Assembly: GCA_003024785.1 (NCBI GenBank)
Contig: PUQB01000346.1
Location: 45,927-109,926 of the forward strand
DNA length: 64,000 nucleotides
Reading direction: 5' to 3'
Source of the DNA: Selaginella tamariscina
Lineage: Eukaryota; Streptophyta; Lycopodiopsida; Selaginellales; Selaginellaceae
Position numbers and translations under genes: made by a program. Positions 1 to 16,395 of the stretch are shown here, in pieces. Under the pieces are notes generated by a model. That model ran no database searches, was not told where the DNA came from, and worked only from the letters and a program-made list of their open reading frames with translations. Numbering within the stretch: position 1 is the first letter of the stretch; every line of letters starts with the position of its first letter.

Positions 1-1265
1 GGCGTGTTCTTGTTGTTACTACGTATAAGGGTTGATTTCCTGGCTATAAGCCCTCTGCATTCGAGGCTCCTTAGTATGTAAAACAGCTTGTTTCCTTCCA
101 CTTTGAACTCCTTACCAAGCTCGTTTTGTGTCACACCTTTATCCTGTTAACAACACAAACCAATTAGATATATACATACATGCTATTTTATATAGATTAT
201 TGATACATGTGTTGATAGTATAATTACATTGTATAACACATATAATGTCTAAAGATGCTAATTTCTGCGCGCGCACGGGCCATGTGTCTTAAGACAAATA
301 TATATGCAGCTTCACATCTATCTATATGTCCAGATATAGATAGAATATATGTCTATACATATTTGTGTGTATGAGTGTCTATAAATATAATTCTCGTGTG
401 ACAACACATACATTATGCACATGACATGCATATCATGTATGTGTATGTATGACACCATACACAAAAGACTGACATATGCACACACACACACACACACCGA
501 GCAGTCGCAAGACGTTCAAGGATGGCAAGTTGGATCTGAGAAGGCTGAGTATCAGCATGACGGATGTCATGCAATCCCATGCAGCCATCTCTAAGCTCCT
601 GTGATGCAATCATTATAACTCCGTTCTTCTGTGCATTTTCAAAGGAGCTAATAACTGCAAGATCACATGGTTCCCCATTAGAGTCGTTTATGCTTAACCC
701 AGGGACTTGTAACAAGCTCCTCCATAGCTGCTGCTTCATATGATCATCCATGTAATACGTATCGTGATTGCATTGTAATAGTAACCATAGCTTTGCAACA
801 TCACAACCTATAAAGAAACCATACGCTATTTAGTACACGGATCACACACACACACAATAATATGGCTTAAATATCCATGTAAAAAAAAAAATATCTTATT
901 ACAGATCGATAGATGTATACATACATGTATATACACAAATAACATTTATATGTATATGACACACATACAGGTATAAGAAGATGAATATTACTAGAAATAT
1001 TTATAACATATGTTCACGAGTATATGTGTATATTACTAGCACCCATATAGATATAGCTGTAATATATTTAATTTCATCAAAAGCCGAAAAATGAAAAAAA
1101 ACCAAGAAAAATTAAATTCAGAATAATAATAAGGGGGAAATCAGGGAAAATACGAGATTACAGTGAGAGATATATGATATAGTTTAATGCAAATCATATA
1201 TAAATCGCACCTTGAGGTCCTTCGGCGGCGATCTCCTCGAGCGCCTTCACCGCCAGCCTCTCCAT
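1..1265 (-). CDS. TFC3: TFIIIC largest subunit, B-block-binding (partial, N-terminal part)
   Basis: The largest subunit of general transcription factor TFIIIC binds the B-block of tRNA genes so that RNA polymerase III can be recruited in the nucleus. Three exons are visible: 1211-1265 (starting MERLAVKALEEIAAEGPQG), about 498-807, and 1-143, which runs off the window. The exon-2 segments LWRSLLQVPGL, ELRDGCMGLHD and LAILERLATAR, and the exon-3 segment ELGKEFKVEGNKLFYILRSL, follow the order of the plant TFC3 N-terminus as I remember it (VWRNLL, LRGNFVGLYD, LERLAVAR, KEFGIEGRNFFYI). Exon 3 is the start of a winged-helix-like B-block domain. The exon 2/3 junction is one base off: the donor lies in a GT repeat (CG|GTGTGTG) and joining it to the acceptor at 143/144 shifts the frame, so a base has probably been lost there. 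BRE lies head to head 1.2 kb away. The family assignment is firm; exact junctions are less sure. Confidence 0.85.
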
Positions 1266-2489
1266 ATGCCTGCCCTAAAACCAATTATGATTTTTTGTTG
1301 CTATTTCAAAAGCGAATATTCCTTATAATTAATTAAACAAAGTTTAAAGTATCCTTAAGTATTGATTAAAATTTTAAAAATAAATATTTTTAGTATTGTC
1401 TTAAGGTTTATAAATAAGTAATACTTCATTAAATATACCATATCGTTATAAATACATAATTCATAATTTAAATGTAATATTTTTAATTTAATTTTAATGT
1501 AGTTGAGCTTTGTATTTAAATGTATAAACTAGTTATAACTCTAAGATAAACCTAGAAACTATTTATTTATAAACATTAAAGTATATTGTTATTATTTATA
1601 ACTACATCAATAACTATTAATAAAATAATTATTTGAAGTATAACAAAACTATTTATAAAAAATAAAAGTTTTAAGCCAAATGTATATTATTATAATGTTC
1701 ATACTTAACAAATAGAATATAATTAATTATAAGATTATGGTAAAAATATTATAAAATTGTTTTTTTTTAAAGTTAAATAAAACAAAGATATTCACAAATC
1801 AAAATATTTGATATAGTAATAAATAAGAGCAAATAAAACATAAACTATTAGCTAAAAATATGAATATTTATGTATACATGCATGAATATATAAATATATT
1901 TCATAATATAAAAAGCATATTATGCATGCATATATTCAATTGATAATTATAATTTATAATAATTAAAATTTAATTTAAAAATTAATATAAATATTAAAAG
2001 ACTAATGAAGTCTACATATATACATATATATTTCTAAATATGCATTTAAATTTGTGAACTTTCATTTTAAATAAATTAATATATATTTACTAAATCCATA
2101 GAGATTACATTAGATATATTAATTATAAATTATAATGAATAAAATTAATTTTCTTATAAACTAATTATAACTATTAAAACACGTATGATTTACATGCATA
2201 CACATGTATAAAGGAATCAAAGTTTATTCTTAAGAACCCTAAGTATATATAACTGCAAACCATGTATGTTTTTATATTTTATTTCTTATAAATAATATCT
2301 TAATATTTTGATATATTACAAGTTTGTACAACTACACACATATATACATACATACATACATACATAATAGTGTTGTGTATGTATGTATTAGTGGCGGAAC
2401 GCCATTTACCCTAATTAGGGTTCTGCGATTTATATTTAAGCAATTTGAAAAAATTCAATCAAAACTAAATAAACCCTAATAGGTCAACC
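1266..2489. other. AT-rich divergent intergenic region between TFC3 and BRE
   Basis: No coding potential seen. It is extremely AT-rich (runs of TATATA and TTTAAA) and has a short TACA/CATA repeat near 2340-2370. The last 100 bases before BRE hold a palindromic CCCTAATTAGGG (2409-2420) and an AAACCCTAA telobox-like site (about 2470-2479), 10 bases before the BRE start codon. It presumably carries both promoters. Confidence 0.5.
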
Positions 2490-5264
<2,775 letters not shown>

Positions 5265-5657
5265 ATTGAGATTATTAACATTTTGTAGTTGATATTATTA
5301 AGAATTTAATAGAATGCTTGTGTTATATTTAGTATATCCTACCAGATCGTAAGGTATATTCGACAACATGTATGTACATGTGTATATTGAGCTTGTCACA
5401 CACACAAGGCATGAATATTATGTTAGTGCGCATTTTTATTATACTCACTTTGTGCGTGTGTGTGTGTGTGTGTGTGTGCGTAAAAAAAACTAAAATTATA
5501 TTTCTATAGAAAATAATAATTCTTAAATGTATAGATTTTTATTAAATGCTAACATTTATACGAGCAAATTTCCATTTGGCAGTAATTAAGCGCGTAATCA
5601 TGCACTCTGTTTAGGGCTCCTCTGTTATCTAGGGCTTTAGTAGGGTTTTGGAGAGCA
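5265..5657. promoter_or_regulatory. BRE 3' flank and upstream region of the next gene
   Basis: Contains the AT-rich 3' flank of BRE with a TG repeat (5452-5479). Near 5612-5645 it has CCCTAA/AGGGTTT-like motifs (CTAGGGCTTTAG, TAGGGTTTT), the same telobox-like signal seen before several other start codons in this window. Confidence 0.35.
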
Positions 5658-5964
5658 ATGGCGCTTGCGAGGACGCAGACGATGAATGTGGTAGCGAAGG
5701 CGCTGCAGAGGAGCAGGGTGAAGAAGAAGATGGACGCCGAGCCCACCACATTCGTCCCCAAGGAGCGCGGCTCCCTTCTTCTGGTTGCCAAGGTAGAAGC
5801 TCCCCCTACAATCCCTACAATCCCGACGAGCCCACAGGTTCCGTTGGGAAAGATGTGGAGTTACTAGAATGCCAGGGATGTGAGGCATCCACTTCCGCAC
5901 TGCAGGTACATTTTCAATATATTTGTGCCCACAATGCGCATTATGTGTGTTGATGCTGATCGGT

Positions 5965-5968
<4 letters not shown>

Positions 5969-6048
<80 letters not shown>
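5969..6048. repeat. Palindromic (CT)n(TA)n(GA)n microsatellite
   Basis: About 29 bases of CT, 17 of TA and 34 of GA (one AA interruption). The whole tract is close to a perfect inverted repeat and would fold into one long hairpin. It lies in the first long intron of the PPR-like gene. Confidence 0.9.
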
Positions 6049-6154
6049 TATTTTGACATATGTTATACAGCCCCATTAATTAAAACTTGATTAAATACTA
6101 AAAAATGTGTTTAAGAAAATTTATATATATCAAATCATGTATATAGTATGATTA

Positions 6155-6220
6155 AAGGAGGGGGCTGTATAAGAGCCCAGTCCTTGAGAGGACCAGGACC
6201 TTGGCTGACCAAGGACCCAG
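6155..6220. repeat. Nested hairpins in an intron of the PPR-like gene
   Basis: Three short inverted repeats follow one another: GGGCTGTATAAGAGCCC, GTCCTTGAGAGGAC, and GGACCTTGG-CTGA-CCAAGGACC with one mismatch. They are GC-rich within AT-rich flanks. This may be the core of a small non-autonomous element, but no terminal repeats or target duplication were found. Confidence 0.4.
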
Positions 6221-7482
6221 ACTTCCACCCACTTATAAGAACTCTATGTGTACATGGATATTTTGTGTTTATTCATTATAGATTAATATGTAAAATACAT
6301 ATAGAACGTTTATGTAAGCCATATTAATCTTTTTAGACTGTTATTCTTGTTTAAAAAGAGTCTGGCATATCACTATGTACTGTCCTGCCTTACCATCATA
6401 CTTATACTATATATATGTGTGTTGTGTGTGTATTGCATATAAAATTTTATCAATGCAGGGAATGCTGGATTATTGTATGAAATTTAAGACCGTACGGACC
6501 TTCGCAGGGTACATAACCACATCGTGCATACGGAGAGATGCACCGGATGTTAGGGAATATGCTGGTCAAAGCGTAGGAGGTGGTCTCCTGAGGAGTGTTC
6601 GGTTTCATGGGATGAGGAAAAAGACATAGATGGATGGATGGCTACGATTCAAAGCCATGACCGAAATGGACGGCATTAGAAGCCTTTATATCTTCAGACA
6701 GATGATACAAGATGGCAAGGAGCCGACTCCTTGGACTTATGTTCAGGTACGTAATGTATTTTAAGTACATGTGCAGACGCGTGCGCGCACACACATATAT
6801 AATACGTATGTATGTATGTCATGTAAATGTATGGATGATACGATAAGTATTAGTTACACATGTGTATAATATGTGAGTACAGTAAACTTACATTATAATT
6901 ATATTGTATAACACCTCTGTAATGATAGTATATATCAGGTTCTCAATCATGCGTGGGTTCAAGAGCAAAATTAGTACATTCATGTGCAAGTAACTCCAGA
7001 TGGCATAACGACATATCATACTTAATCAGTTAATAGAAACGTATGGTAATGTGGAAGCGATTAACGAAGCAATTAAGATATTTAAGAGGCTAATCGCGCT
7101 ACTAAGCTTACGACGTGAAGTCGGTTATTGGTGTGAATGCTAAAGCTGGACATTCACAAGCAGTACTTAAACTATTTTTTCAAGTTAGATCTTACTCGGC
7201 GAAAGATTTTTGACGAAAGGTGTGTGTGCGCGCGCGGTGTGTATATGCATGTTGTGTGTGTGTGTATGGGACGGAGATTGATATAATGTATCGTCACTGT
7301 GTGTGCGTGTGTGCTTGCTAGTATTTTGTGTTTCCATAGTCACTCTCACACACACACTGCGTTAATGACTCCTTTTAAATTATTTTAGTATATTCCATGA
7401 TGCTGTTGGTGCTTGCGAGAGTCTCGAAGATACAAGAGCTGTACACGGACACTTGGCTTTCCATGGCATCGACAAAACAAAG

Positions 7483-7518
<36 letters not shown>

Positions 7519-8151
7519 GCACACAAAATTATGTTATGTTTTTAATTCTATGCAGAGAATTGCGACTTGTTATTCAGAAAATACGTCAAGCTCCGGAGTG
7601 TCGATGATGCTAGGATGGTTTTTGACAGCCTCCAGAACGAGGTATTTGCACACACCATAAATAAATTATTTATTTTCTGTATAGGATGCTATAATGTATA
7701 CATATAATCAAGTATATATAATGTATTTGTTTGAATGTTCTAAGGTAAATAATGAATAATAACTTCTGAGTAATCTAAGGTTTAAGATATTAAACTTCTT
7801 TTTATATATCTATAATCATTTATAGGATATACTATGGATGTATATACATGTTTTCTTATATAGTATATGCTTCATATATACACACACACACACATATAGA
7901 CACACACGCACAAACACACGAGCATTAATTTTGTGGTGTTTTTTCTGCAGTTGCAATGGTGGGAGGTAATGGTGGGGCATTGCAAGGGAAGGTGATAAAA
8001 GAATGTGGAGAATCTGTTAAGGTGGATGGATTTCAACGGGATTAAATGCATTCACTCGTCAAGAAGTCAAATTATCGACACATTGCATGAAGCTGCAAGC
8101 GACTCTTCAGATGAAGATGTGCAATTTGTCAGTTGTGACACAAACTACTCA

Positions 8152-9499
8152 GGTCCTCTTCCCTCTCCCTCTTATATATACACATCGTGTGTGTTGTGTG
8201 TGTTTGTGTTTGTGCGCGTAGTGTGTGTGTGTGGCACACAACTCAGGGATGAGTTCTCGAGTGAAGGTTAGCACACACGCACGCAGATGTGTGTATATAC
8301 AGACATACATATGTACAAATAATATGTTGAGCATTAACATAATACGAGTTTTATATTCTTTTATTTTACAATTTCCCTGCAAGGTTCTAATAGAGCACGC
8401 ACGCAGATTTTATCTTATAAATTTCATGTTACACTTAACATATGTATATAAGCTGTGTTAAGTTGTAATATAATATCTACTAGGATTCACTTTATGTGTG
8501 TGTGTGTGTGTACCTATATACTAGCCTGAGTTTTAAAATATATATATCACGATACGTCTTTTTCTTGTGTGTGTGTATGCGGACATATACAGACACATAC
8601 ATATGCATACTAACCACATTCATGTATATTATATGTATATATATATTATATAGTATACATTTGATATATTATCAAGCGTGCATATATGTATACATGAGCG
8701 TGTGTGTTTGAAACCTGCCATCTGATAATCTCAGTTTTATTTATTATACTTTGATATTAATCGTACGAAGGAATAATTAAACTATGGACATACGTTAAGA
8801 GATATCTAGTTTCATTTGCTACAGACAACTATGAATATGTGTTACTGAAGTATGTGTATTGAATATTGCGTTTTTATAATTAATATATAACTTTGAAATT
8901 AAACATATTTTTAAAAAATTACTAAAAATTATAATTAATTACATTTTATTTATTTATTTATACATATATGTTATGAATTAAATATATATTTTTAATTAAC
9001 TATTATTTTTAAAGTCAAAATACAATGATAAAATTTTCATTTAAATTTAAAATTTCAGAGGGTTATATTATGCAAATATAATTTTTATATTTGCATATAT
9101 ACTCCTCTGAAAATTTGTAAGGTAATATTCTATGCCACATATACCACTGTATATTCTGTGTTAAGGTTCAGTGTCATATGTCACTACGATTCTTCTTTAA
9201 ATGAGTATCAGATATATCTAACAGCATATAAGAACTAATAACTTGGTTACACAAAATAAAATATACCTTAAAATTATACATACCGAAAGTGGTGCAAATC
9301 AACGAAAGCCTAAAGAAGTTAAACAAAGTTATGTTAGTAAACTAAGCGATTAATTAAAAGAGTATAATACAAAACTTGAAACTATACAGGAACTGTATAC
9401 AAGCGGTCGTATAAATAAGCCGGTCCTAACAAAATCTGAGAGACCAGATATAATAAATCTTAAATCTCAAAACTTGGATCGAACCTGGACATGTTGTTG
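8152..9499. other. Intergenic region between the PPR-like gene and ALB3
   Basis: AT-rich with TG and TA microsatellites at 8160-8240 and 8495-8710. An imperfect inverted repeat lies around 9055-9113 (the AAATTTTCAGAGG and CCTCTGAAAATTT arms). No gene was seen apart from a possible last small exon of the upstream PPR-like gene. Confidence 0.4.
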
Positions 9500-12464
9500 T
9501 TAAACAGATCGTCTCCTCTTTGAACGCTTGCTCTTATTTGGAGGAGACGACCCTTTACCCACAGTCCCGTTTGCACTACTGGCATATAATCCTCCAGGGA
9601 ATCCTGTTAAGTATAATATGCACACACTCAGTATCACTAAGGGAGAGAGAGAGAGAGAATACCTTAACAGATTCTGTATTTCTTCTTCATCTGATACACC
9701 ATCCTAATCACTATCTTCTGCCTCTTCATTCTCAGTTTCCCCATTTGCCGCTTTTGCAGCAGCGACCTTGCTTTCTCTGCTTTCTTTTTATCTCTGCTTC
9801 CTTTAATTGCTTGAACCTGGTAAAAGAAGATTAAACTTAAGTGCGTGCGTGCGTGAGTCCATGCGCGCGCGTGTGTTACGCAACGTATGAGTCCCATTAT
9901 CTATCTATCTATACACACATCTTATGTACAACTAATGTTATATTAACCAAAACTTGCGTAGTAAATGCGACATACCACCATCACAGTTCATATGTCTATA
10001 TAAAAGAATCAATTACCTTTCACCACGACGTGCTTCCCTCGATTGTGTGCTTGTAGATGTAACTGCAGGTGGACTAGGAGCAGCCGGAGCAGTCGGAGGT
10101 GGAGTAGAACGTTTAGCTTGACCAGCAGAAATTATATCACCACCTCCAGAACTGACAACAGGTTTTGCTCCTCCAAGCTTTCGCAACCACACTTGTTGCC
10201 CAGTACTCAAGATATTATTGGTTAACCTGAAGTAATAATATGATTAATGCACACGTATGTGTATATCTACAACTAAATACACACTCTACATACCAATAAA
10301 GACTGAGCCCTGAGGGAACTGAAAGTGAAAAATAACCGATCATAAGGGGAAGAAACTTCAAGATGAGTTGAGCATTCTTTTGACTTGGATCCGTCTAGAA
10401 ACAGAAATTTAATCATGTAATCATGCTCAATGGCAAAACTTAAACATAATTACCTGAGGAGGTTGCATCAGCTGCATCGACACGTATTGTGATGCAATTA
10501 ACAAAACCGGAAGCACCAAGTATGCTACAGTATCAGACCATCCTAAAGGAGGATGCCCATCCTAGTAAACATAAAATTCATGTATAATGTGTGTGTGAGA
10601 GAGAGAGAGAAACAGAGAGATACTAACCACAAAAGGGAACAGCCATGAAACACCACTCCCGCTTTGACGGGCAGCTATAGTCGTTGGGCCAGCTAGAGAG
10701 GGTATCCAGAAGAAACTTTCATTCAAGAGACCCTGAACAACGAGGAAATTTTAAAACTTAACAAATTATAACCTATTTATGCACGTTAGGAATGTGGTGA
10801 CAGATAATAAAACATACCTCATTTGCAACATTTGAAAGTGCTCTATAAAGACCAATCCAAACAGGCAAAGTTGCAAGAGTCGGTAAACATCCTGTGAAAG
10901 AGCATTTAATTAGCCGCTATGCCTAAACGAGTGCATTTTTACCTGCAAGTGGATTCACTCCAGCTTGTTTATATAAACGTGCGGTCTCCAGCTGTATACG
11001 TTCCTGCAAGCCAAGCATTCGGTGTTAAGTGATAAGTTTAAACAAGTAAAAGCAATTTAAGTAGAAATACCTGGTCGCCCGCATACCGTTGCTGGATAGC
11101 TTTTATCTTGGGCTGCAAATTTTGCATAGATATGGTTGACTCTACCTGAAATCAAAATGCTTTAGTACGGCTATACATAGCCACATGTTTGTGCGTGCGT
11201 GCGTGTGCGACAATTACAGTATGAAGGTAATAGTTACATAAGTTAAGGAATGTTCGAACATAATCGTATAGATTCTTTATATTGTCCTACATAAGAAAAA
11301 GAAAAAATGAACAGATCGAAAATGCAACCGTCTCTCTCTCTTTACGTATGTATGTGCGTGTAAGTATGAAGATGTTCCAAACTAAAAGGGAAATGGAAGA
11401 ATCTCTCTCTCTAGATGTACCTGTGATTTTGTTAATGGGAAAGTGACAGCCTTAACAAGCACCGTAAGCAATATAATGGCAAAACCATATGCATATGGTA
11501 CTTTCAACGTTGTCAATCCATCCTTCAAAATCTGCCAACACATAAAACCACAAATATCACTCAATAAGCCAATGCTAGAAATATACATAATACATATACC
11601 CGTCCTTAAATCACAAGCTCTCGCTCTCTCTCTCACACACACATACACACGCACACGCACACACACGCACAAACCTTTAAAACAACTTCCATGACGTTTG
11701 TGACCCCTGTAAACCAGTCATTTTGCTGAGCCTGTTTTACAGTTTCTGCGGTACTATCTGTGACAGTATCCGTGGCAACAGCGGCATCTGCGACAGTGTA
11801 CAGCCAGCCTTCAACTCGTGACAATGCATTCTGCACTGTGTCCGGCGCTTGCGAGAGGAACTCTAGTGCTGTATCCAAGTCTTCAGGCTCACCTAGATGG
11901 GCACTCACTAGGAGACGAAGCGCTCTGCGGCTCTTTGATCGGCTCACACGTATTGCTCCAAAGAAGGCGTCTCCGTGATGGATTTGAGCCCCGAGAAAGG
12001 AACTTCTGCAAAAACTTTCACTTTTCACAAGAACAACACGAACGTATGCATAAGAATGAAAATACATGAAATTGAGCTCCAGGAATCAATGAAATTGGGT
12101 CCTAAAGAAGCAGCTTTCCGCAAAAATAGCATAAATTCAGCTCTAGATTTTCAGACATCAGTAAAACAAGCTCTAAAGATAAGAATCGATAATGCCAAGA
12201 AGATACATGTCCATAGAAGGTGGAAAATCGATACTTTAGCAAGAATAGGTAAAATCGGACTCCAAAGAAGCAGAATTCTTGCATGAAATAGCGAGAAATC
12301 GATTAAACGAGATAGCGTAGTTTTCAAGCAGAAAAAATGCAACCGAATATGGACTCTAGCAACCGATTTTTGCAAGACAGAGAACAATCATACCTATTGC
12401 CACCGCTTCTCCTAGCGCCGCGAACTGGAAGAGACGGAGCTGCGAGCGCCGTAGTAGACGCCAT
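9500..12464 (-). CDS. ALB3: ALBINO3 thylakoid membrane insertase (YidC/Oxa1/Alb3 family)
   Basis: ALB3 inserts light-harvesting and other proteins into the thylakoid membrane with cpSRP43, cpSRP54 and cpFtsY. Twelve exons (minus): 12394-12464, 11675-12005, 11421-11531, 11071-11145, 10943-11003, 10818-10891, 10628-10732, 10454-10561, 10304-10394, 10017-10226, 9663-9816 and 9500-9603. The start MASTTALAAPSLPVRGARRS is a plausible transit peptide. The family core follows: DGLTTLKVPYAYGFAIILLT, KAVTFPLTKSQ, LQPKIKAIQQRYAGDQ, YKQAGVNPLAGCLPTLATLP, NESFFWIPSLAGPT, LPLMIGYFSLSVPSGLSLYW. The tail has proline/serine linkers, an acidic stretch ending EEEIQN and a basic end SPPNKSKRSKRRRSV, like the cpSRP43-binding tail of plant ALB3. 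Exons 1-10 splice perfectly; the acidic exon (9663-9816) shows a frame change and one TAG. GAPB starts 309 bases away on the other strand. Confidence 0.93.
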
Positions 12465-12773
12465 GACGAGGGTTCTTCACCGCTCTATACACATACTGCA
12501 ATTTAGGTCAATCCGTGAAGCCCTAACACACTGAGATTTTTCGGATATTTGTAATTTTCTTCACCGCCGGATTCGAACCTCGCTGTCGCATCGGCCATGG
12601 CCAAAAATGAAATGAGTACGGTGAATGTGATGAGAAGCGTGTGGCAAGGAATGGCCACCTTATCGCCAAATGGACGGCTCAGAATACTGATGGCTTGCAT
12701 TTGATCGCGGGTAAACTTCATTCAAATAAGTAAGGAACAGCCACAAACTGCTTGGGTCCGAATACGTAGCCTA
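12465..12773. promoter_or_regulatory. Divergent promoter shared by ALB3 and GAPB
   Basis: Only 309 bases separate the two start codons, so both promoters and 5' UTRs must lie here or overlap. Visible motifs: CCCTAA (telobox-like) 58 bases upstream of ALB3, and CTTATC (12659-12664), the complement of the I-box core GATAAG found in light-regulated plant promoters. A 72-codon minus-strand frame inside (12503-12721) matches no family I know and is probably chance. Confidence 0.55.
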
Positions 12774-14559
<1,786 letters not shown>

Positions 14560-14629
14560 GAGTTATACGACTGCAGGAAAATTTTCATGATATAGCTTAC
14601 ATATATACAATAATATAAATATATATGTT

Positions 14630-14810
14630 CACATTTGCAAACGTCTTAGGATATTTGAATATGCTTTGGAATCGTATAGATCCAACGGCTGAGGATCGAG
14701 GTGCTCAATATCATGGCTCACTGGTTTATTCCACGCACATTTGCAAACAACTATTTGAATATGCTTTGGAATCGTATAGATCCAACGGCTGAGGATCGAG
14801 GTGCTCAATA
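14630..14810 (+). repeat. Tandem duplication (about 100-base period) between GAPB and the PPR gene
   Basis: A 59-base segment at 14652-14710 recurs without visible change at 14752-14810. Each copy is preceded by CACATTTGCAAAC (14630-14642 and 14736-14748). The core ATCCAACGGCTGAGGATCGA belongs to the CCGTTGGAT-type motif that recurs elsewhere in the window. It lies directly upstream of the PPR start codon at 14815. Confidence 0.9.
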
Positions 14811-14814
14811 AAAC

Positions 14815-16370
14815 ATGGCACCAATGATGTACACGGTCTTTGTGACACATTCATTCTTTAACACGGACTCTTGTGAAGATCATGGATTGAGGGAACAATA
14901 CAAGAAAACAAGACAGAGTGCTTCCGAGTTTGCTGCTGCACTGAAACAATGCAGCAAGGCAAGAGACTTGGAAGGCGGGAAAAAGCTGCATTTTGAAGCA
15001 GTCGTTGCTGGGTGTCACGCGAACAAATACGTGGCCACTGCGCTGGTTGGAATGTACAGTAAATGTGGAGCATGTCGGATGCGAGGAATATCTTCGACAG
15101 GATGACCAACCGGGACACTGTTTCATGGACTTGTCTAATCATGGGATACGTGGAGAATGGACAGAGCTCCATTGCTATGGATTTGTTCGCCAACATGGAT
15201 TGTGAAGCAAATTCAGTTACATTCATTGCCGCACTCAAGGCATGTGCATCTCTTGGTAGCGAAAAGCAGGCAAAGAAAGAGTTCTTTCTGGAGAAGGGAG
15301 AGACATCCATAAGAAGCTCAAGCAGCGGAAGCTGGAATCGAACTTGGTTGTAGCGACTTCTCTGGTAGACATGTACTGCAAATGCGGGAGTATGCTTCGT
15401 GCCAGGGAGATCTTCAACGGGATGCTCCGTAAGGACGTCGTTATGTGGAACTGTCTCTTGATGGGATACGTGGAGAACGGGGAGAGCCTCGTAGCTCTGG
15501 ATTTGTTCGCTAGTTTGAAGTGCGAGCCGAACTGTGTGACGTTTGTTGCTGCACTCAAGGCATGTGCAGGTATTGCTTGTCTGGAGAAAGGGATCAGTAT
15601 CCATGACCATATAAAAGAGCGTGGATTCGAATCGGATATAGTCGTGGGAAATGCCCTGTTGGACATGTATAGCAAGTGTGGAGTATGCAGAATGCCATGG
15701 AAGTCTTCAAAGGGATGATCAACCGGAGCGTTGTTTCGTGGACGTGCATGATTCTGGGGTACGTGGAAAACGGTGAAAGCGCAGTTGCTATGGAGGTTTC
15801 CTCGGAATGGACTGTCAAGCAAATTCTGTTACATTCGTCGGTGCAGTCAAGGCATGCGGAGTTCTAACTTGGTTACCGGATGGGCTACTTGTGCACGCTC
15901 GGATTTGCAGAGCTGGCTTGGAAACGGACGAATCGGTTGCGAGCTGTTTAATGGACTTGTATGGGAAGTGCGGGGAGATGGCCCGTGCTGAGCAGGTATT
16001 CGACACGATGCATTTCGCAGACGTAGTCTGCTGGAATGCATTGATCTCCGGATACAGCGTACTTGGAGATACGTTCAGTGTCTTTGCTCTCCTCAGGGAG
16101 ATGCAGGACGCCGGAGTGCACGTGGACGGCGTCACGTTCATCTCCATACTTACTGCGTGCGGTCACGCTGGTATGGTGGAACAAGGTAAGGAATGTTTGG
16201 AATCTATGACAGGATTCGGTATCAGTCCAAGCCTTGAACACTACACTTGTATAGTCGACATGCTCGTCCGAGCAAAGAGGACTCAAGATGCGTTGTCTAT
16301 TGTGAATAGTATGCCATTTGAAGTCGATAATGTTACATGGACAAGCTTGCTTGATATATCCATTAAATAA
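14815..16370 (+). CDS. Intronless PPR protein (PLS-like repeats, no E/DYW tail)
   Basis: This family acts in RNA processing or editing in mitochondria or plastids. Repeats run in order: SEFAAALKQCSKARDLEGGK, WTCLIMGYVENGQSSIAMDL, NSVTFIAALKACASL, LVVATSLVDMYCKCGSM, WNCLLMGYVENGESLVALDL, FESDIVVGNALLDMYSKCG, VVCWNALISGYSVLGD, GVTFISILTACGHAGMVEQG, YTCIVDMLVRAKRTQDALSI. They have the W.....GY...G and A..LF..M spacing of PLS repeats. It stops soon after NVTWTSLLDI, before a complete E motif, and lacks a DYW domain. Four one-base losses occur, near 15071, 15298, 15684 and 15795. At two of them the neighbouring repeat keeps GGG AGT ATG (Cys-Gly-Ser-Met) where here one G of the run is missing, which points to homopolymer error. 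There is no obvious targeting peptide at the chosen start. Confidence 0.85.
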
Positions 16371-16395
16371 CACTAATTATATTATATCAATATTG

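Larger units (their letters stand above)
5658..8151 (+). pseudogene. Intron-containing PPR-like gene, frame-broken
   Basis: PPR proteins bind organellar RNA. This one is recognisable only in pieces. A basic start (MALARTQTMNVVAKALQRSR) could be an organelle-targeting peptide. Later exons give PPR-like phrases: YLFRQMIQDGKEPTPWTYVQ (ending at 6745 before a GT donor), DVKSVIGVNAKAGHSQAVLK (about 7119-7175), AVGACESLEDTRAVHGHLAF (about 7400-7465), VKLRSVDDARMVFDSLQNE (about 7585-7640) and WMDFNGIKCIHSS (about 8025). These match PPR positions such as lF..M...G..P and DAR.VFD. At least four introns interrupt it, most with TG/CT repeats, which is unusual for plant PPR genes. Frame changes occur inside most exons and some stops are not explained by one lost base, so it is either decayed or badly affected by sequence error. 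The 3' end is unclear; a small exon near 8246-8267 is possible. Confidence 0.5.

Noticed and set aside
9470-9490. GGATCGAACCTGG, like a T-arm on the minus strand
   Set aside because: The complement gives no cloverleaf, and the site is in the 3' flank of ALB3.
12503-12721. 72-codon minus-strand frame between ALB3 and GAPB
   Set aside because: It lies within the shared promoter, has no family features, and its reading is not compatible with either gene.
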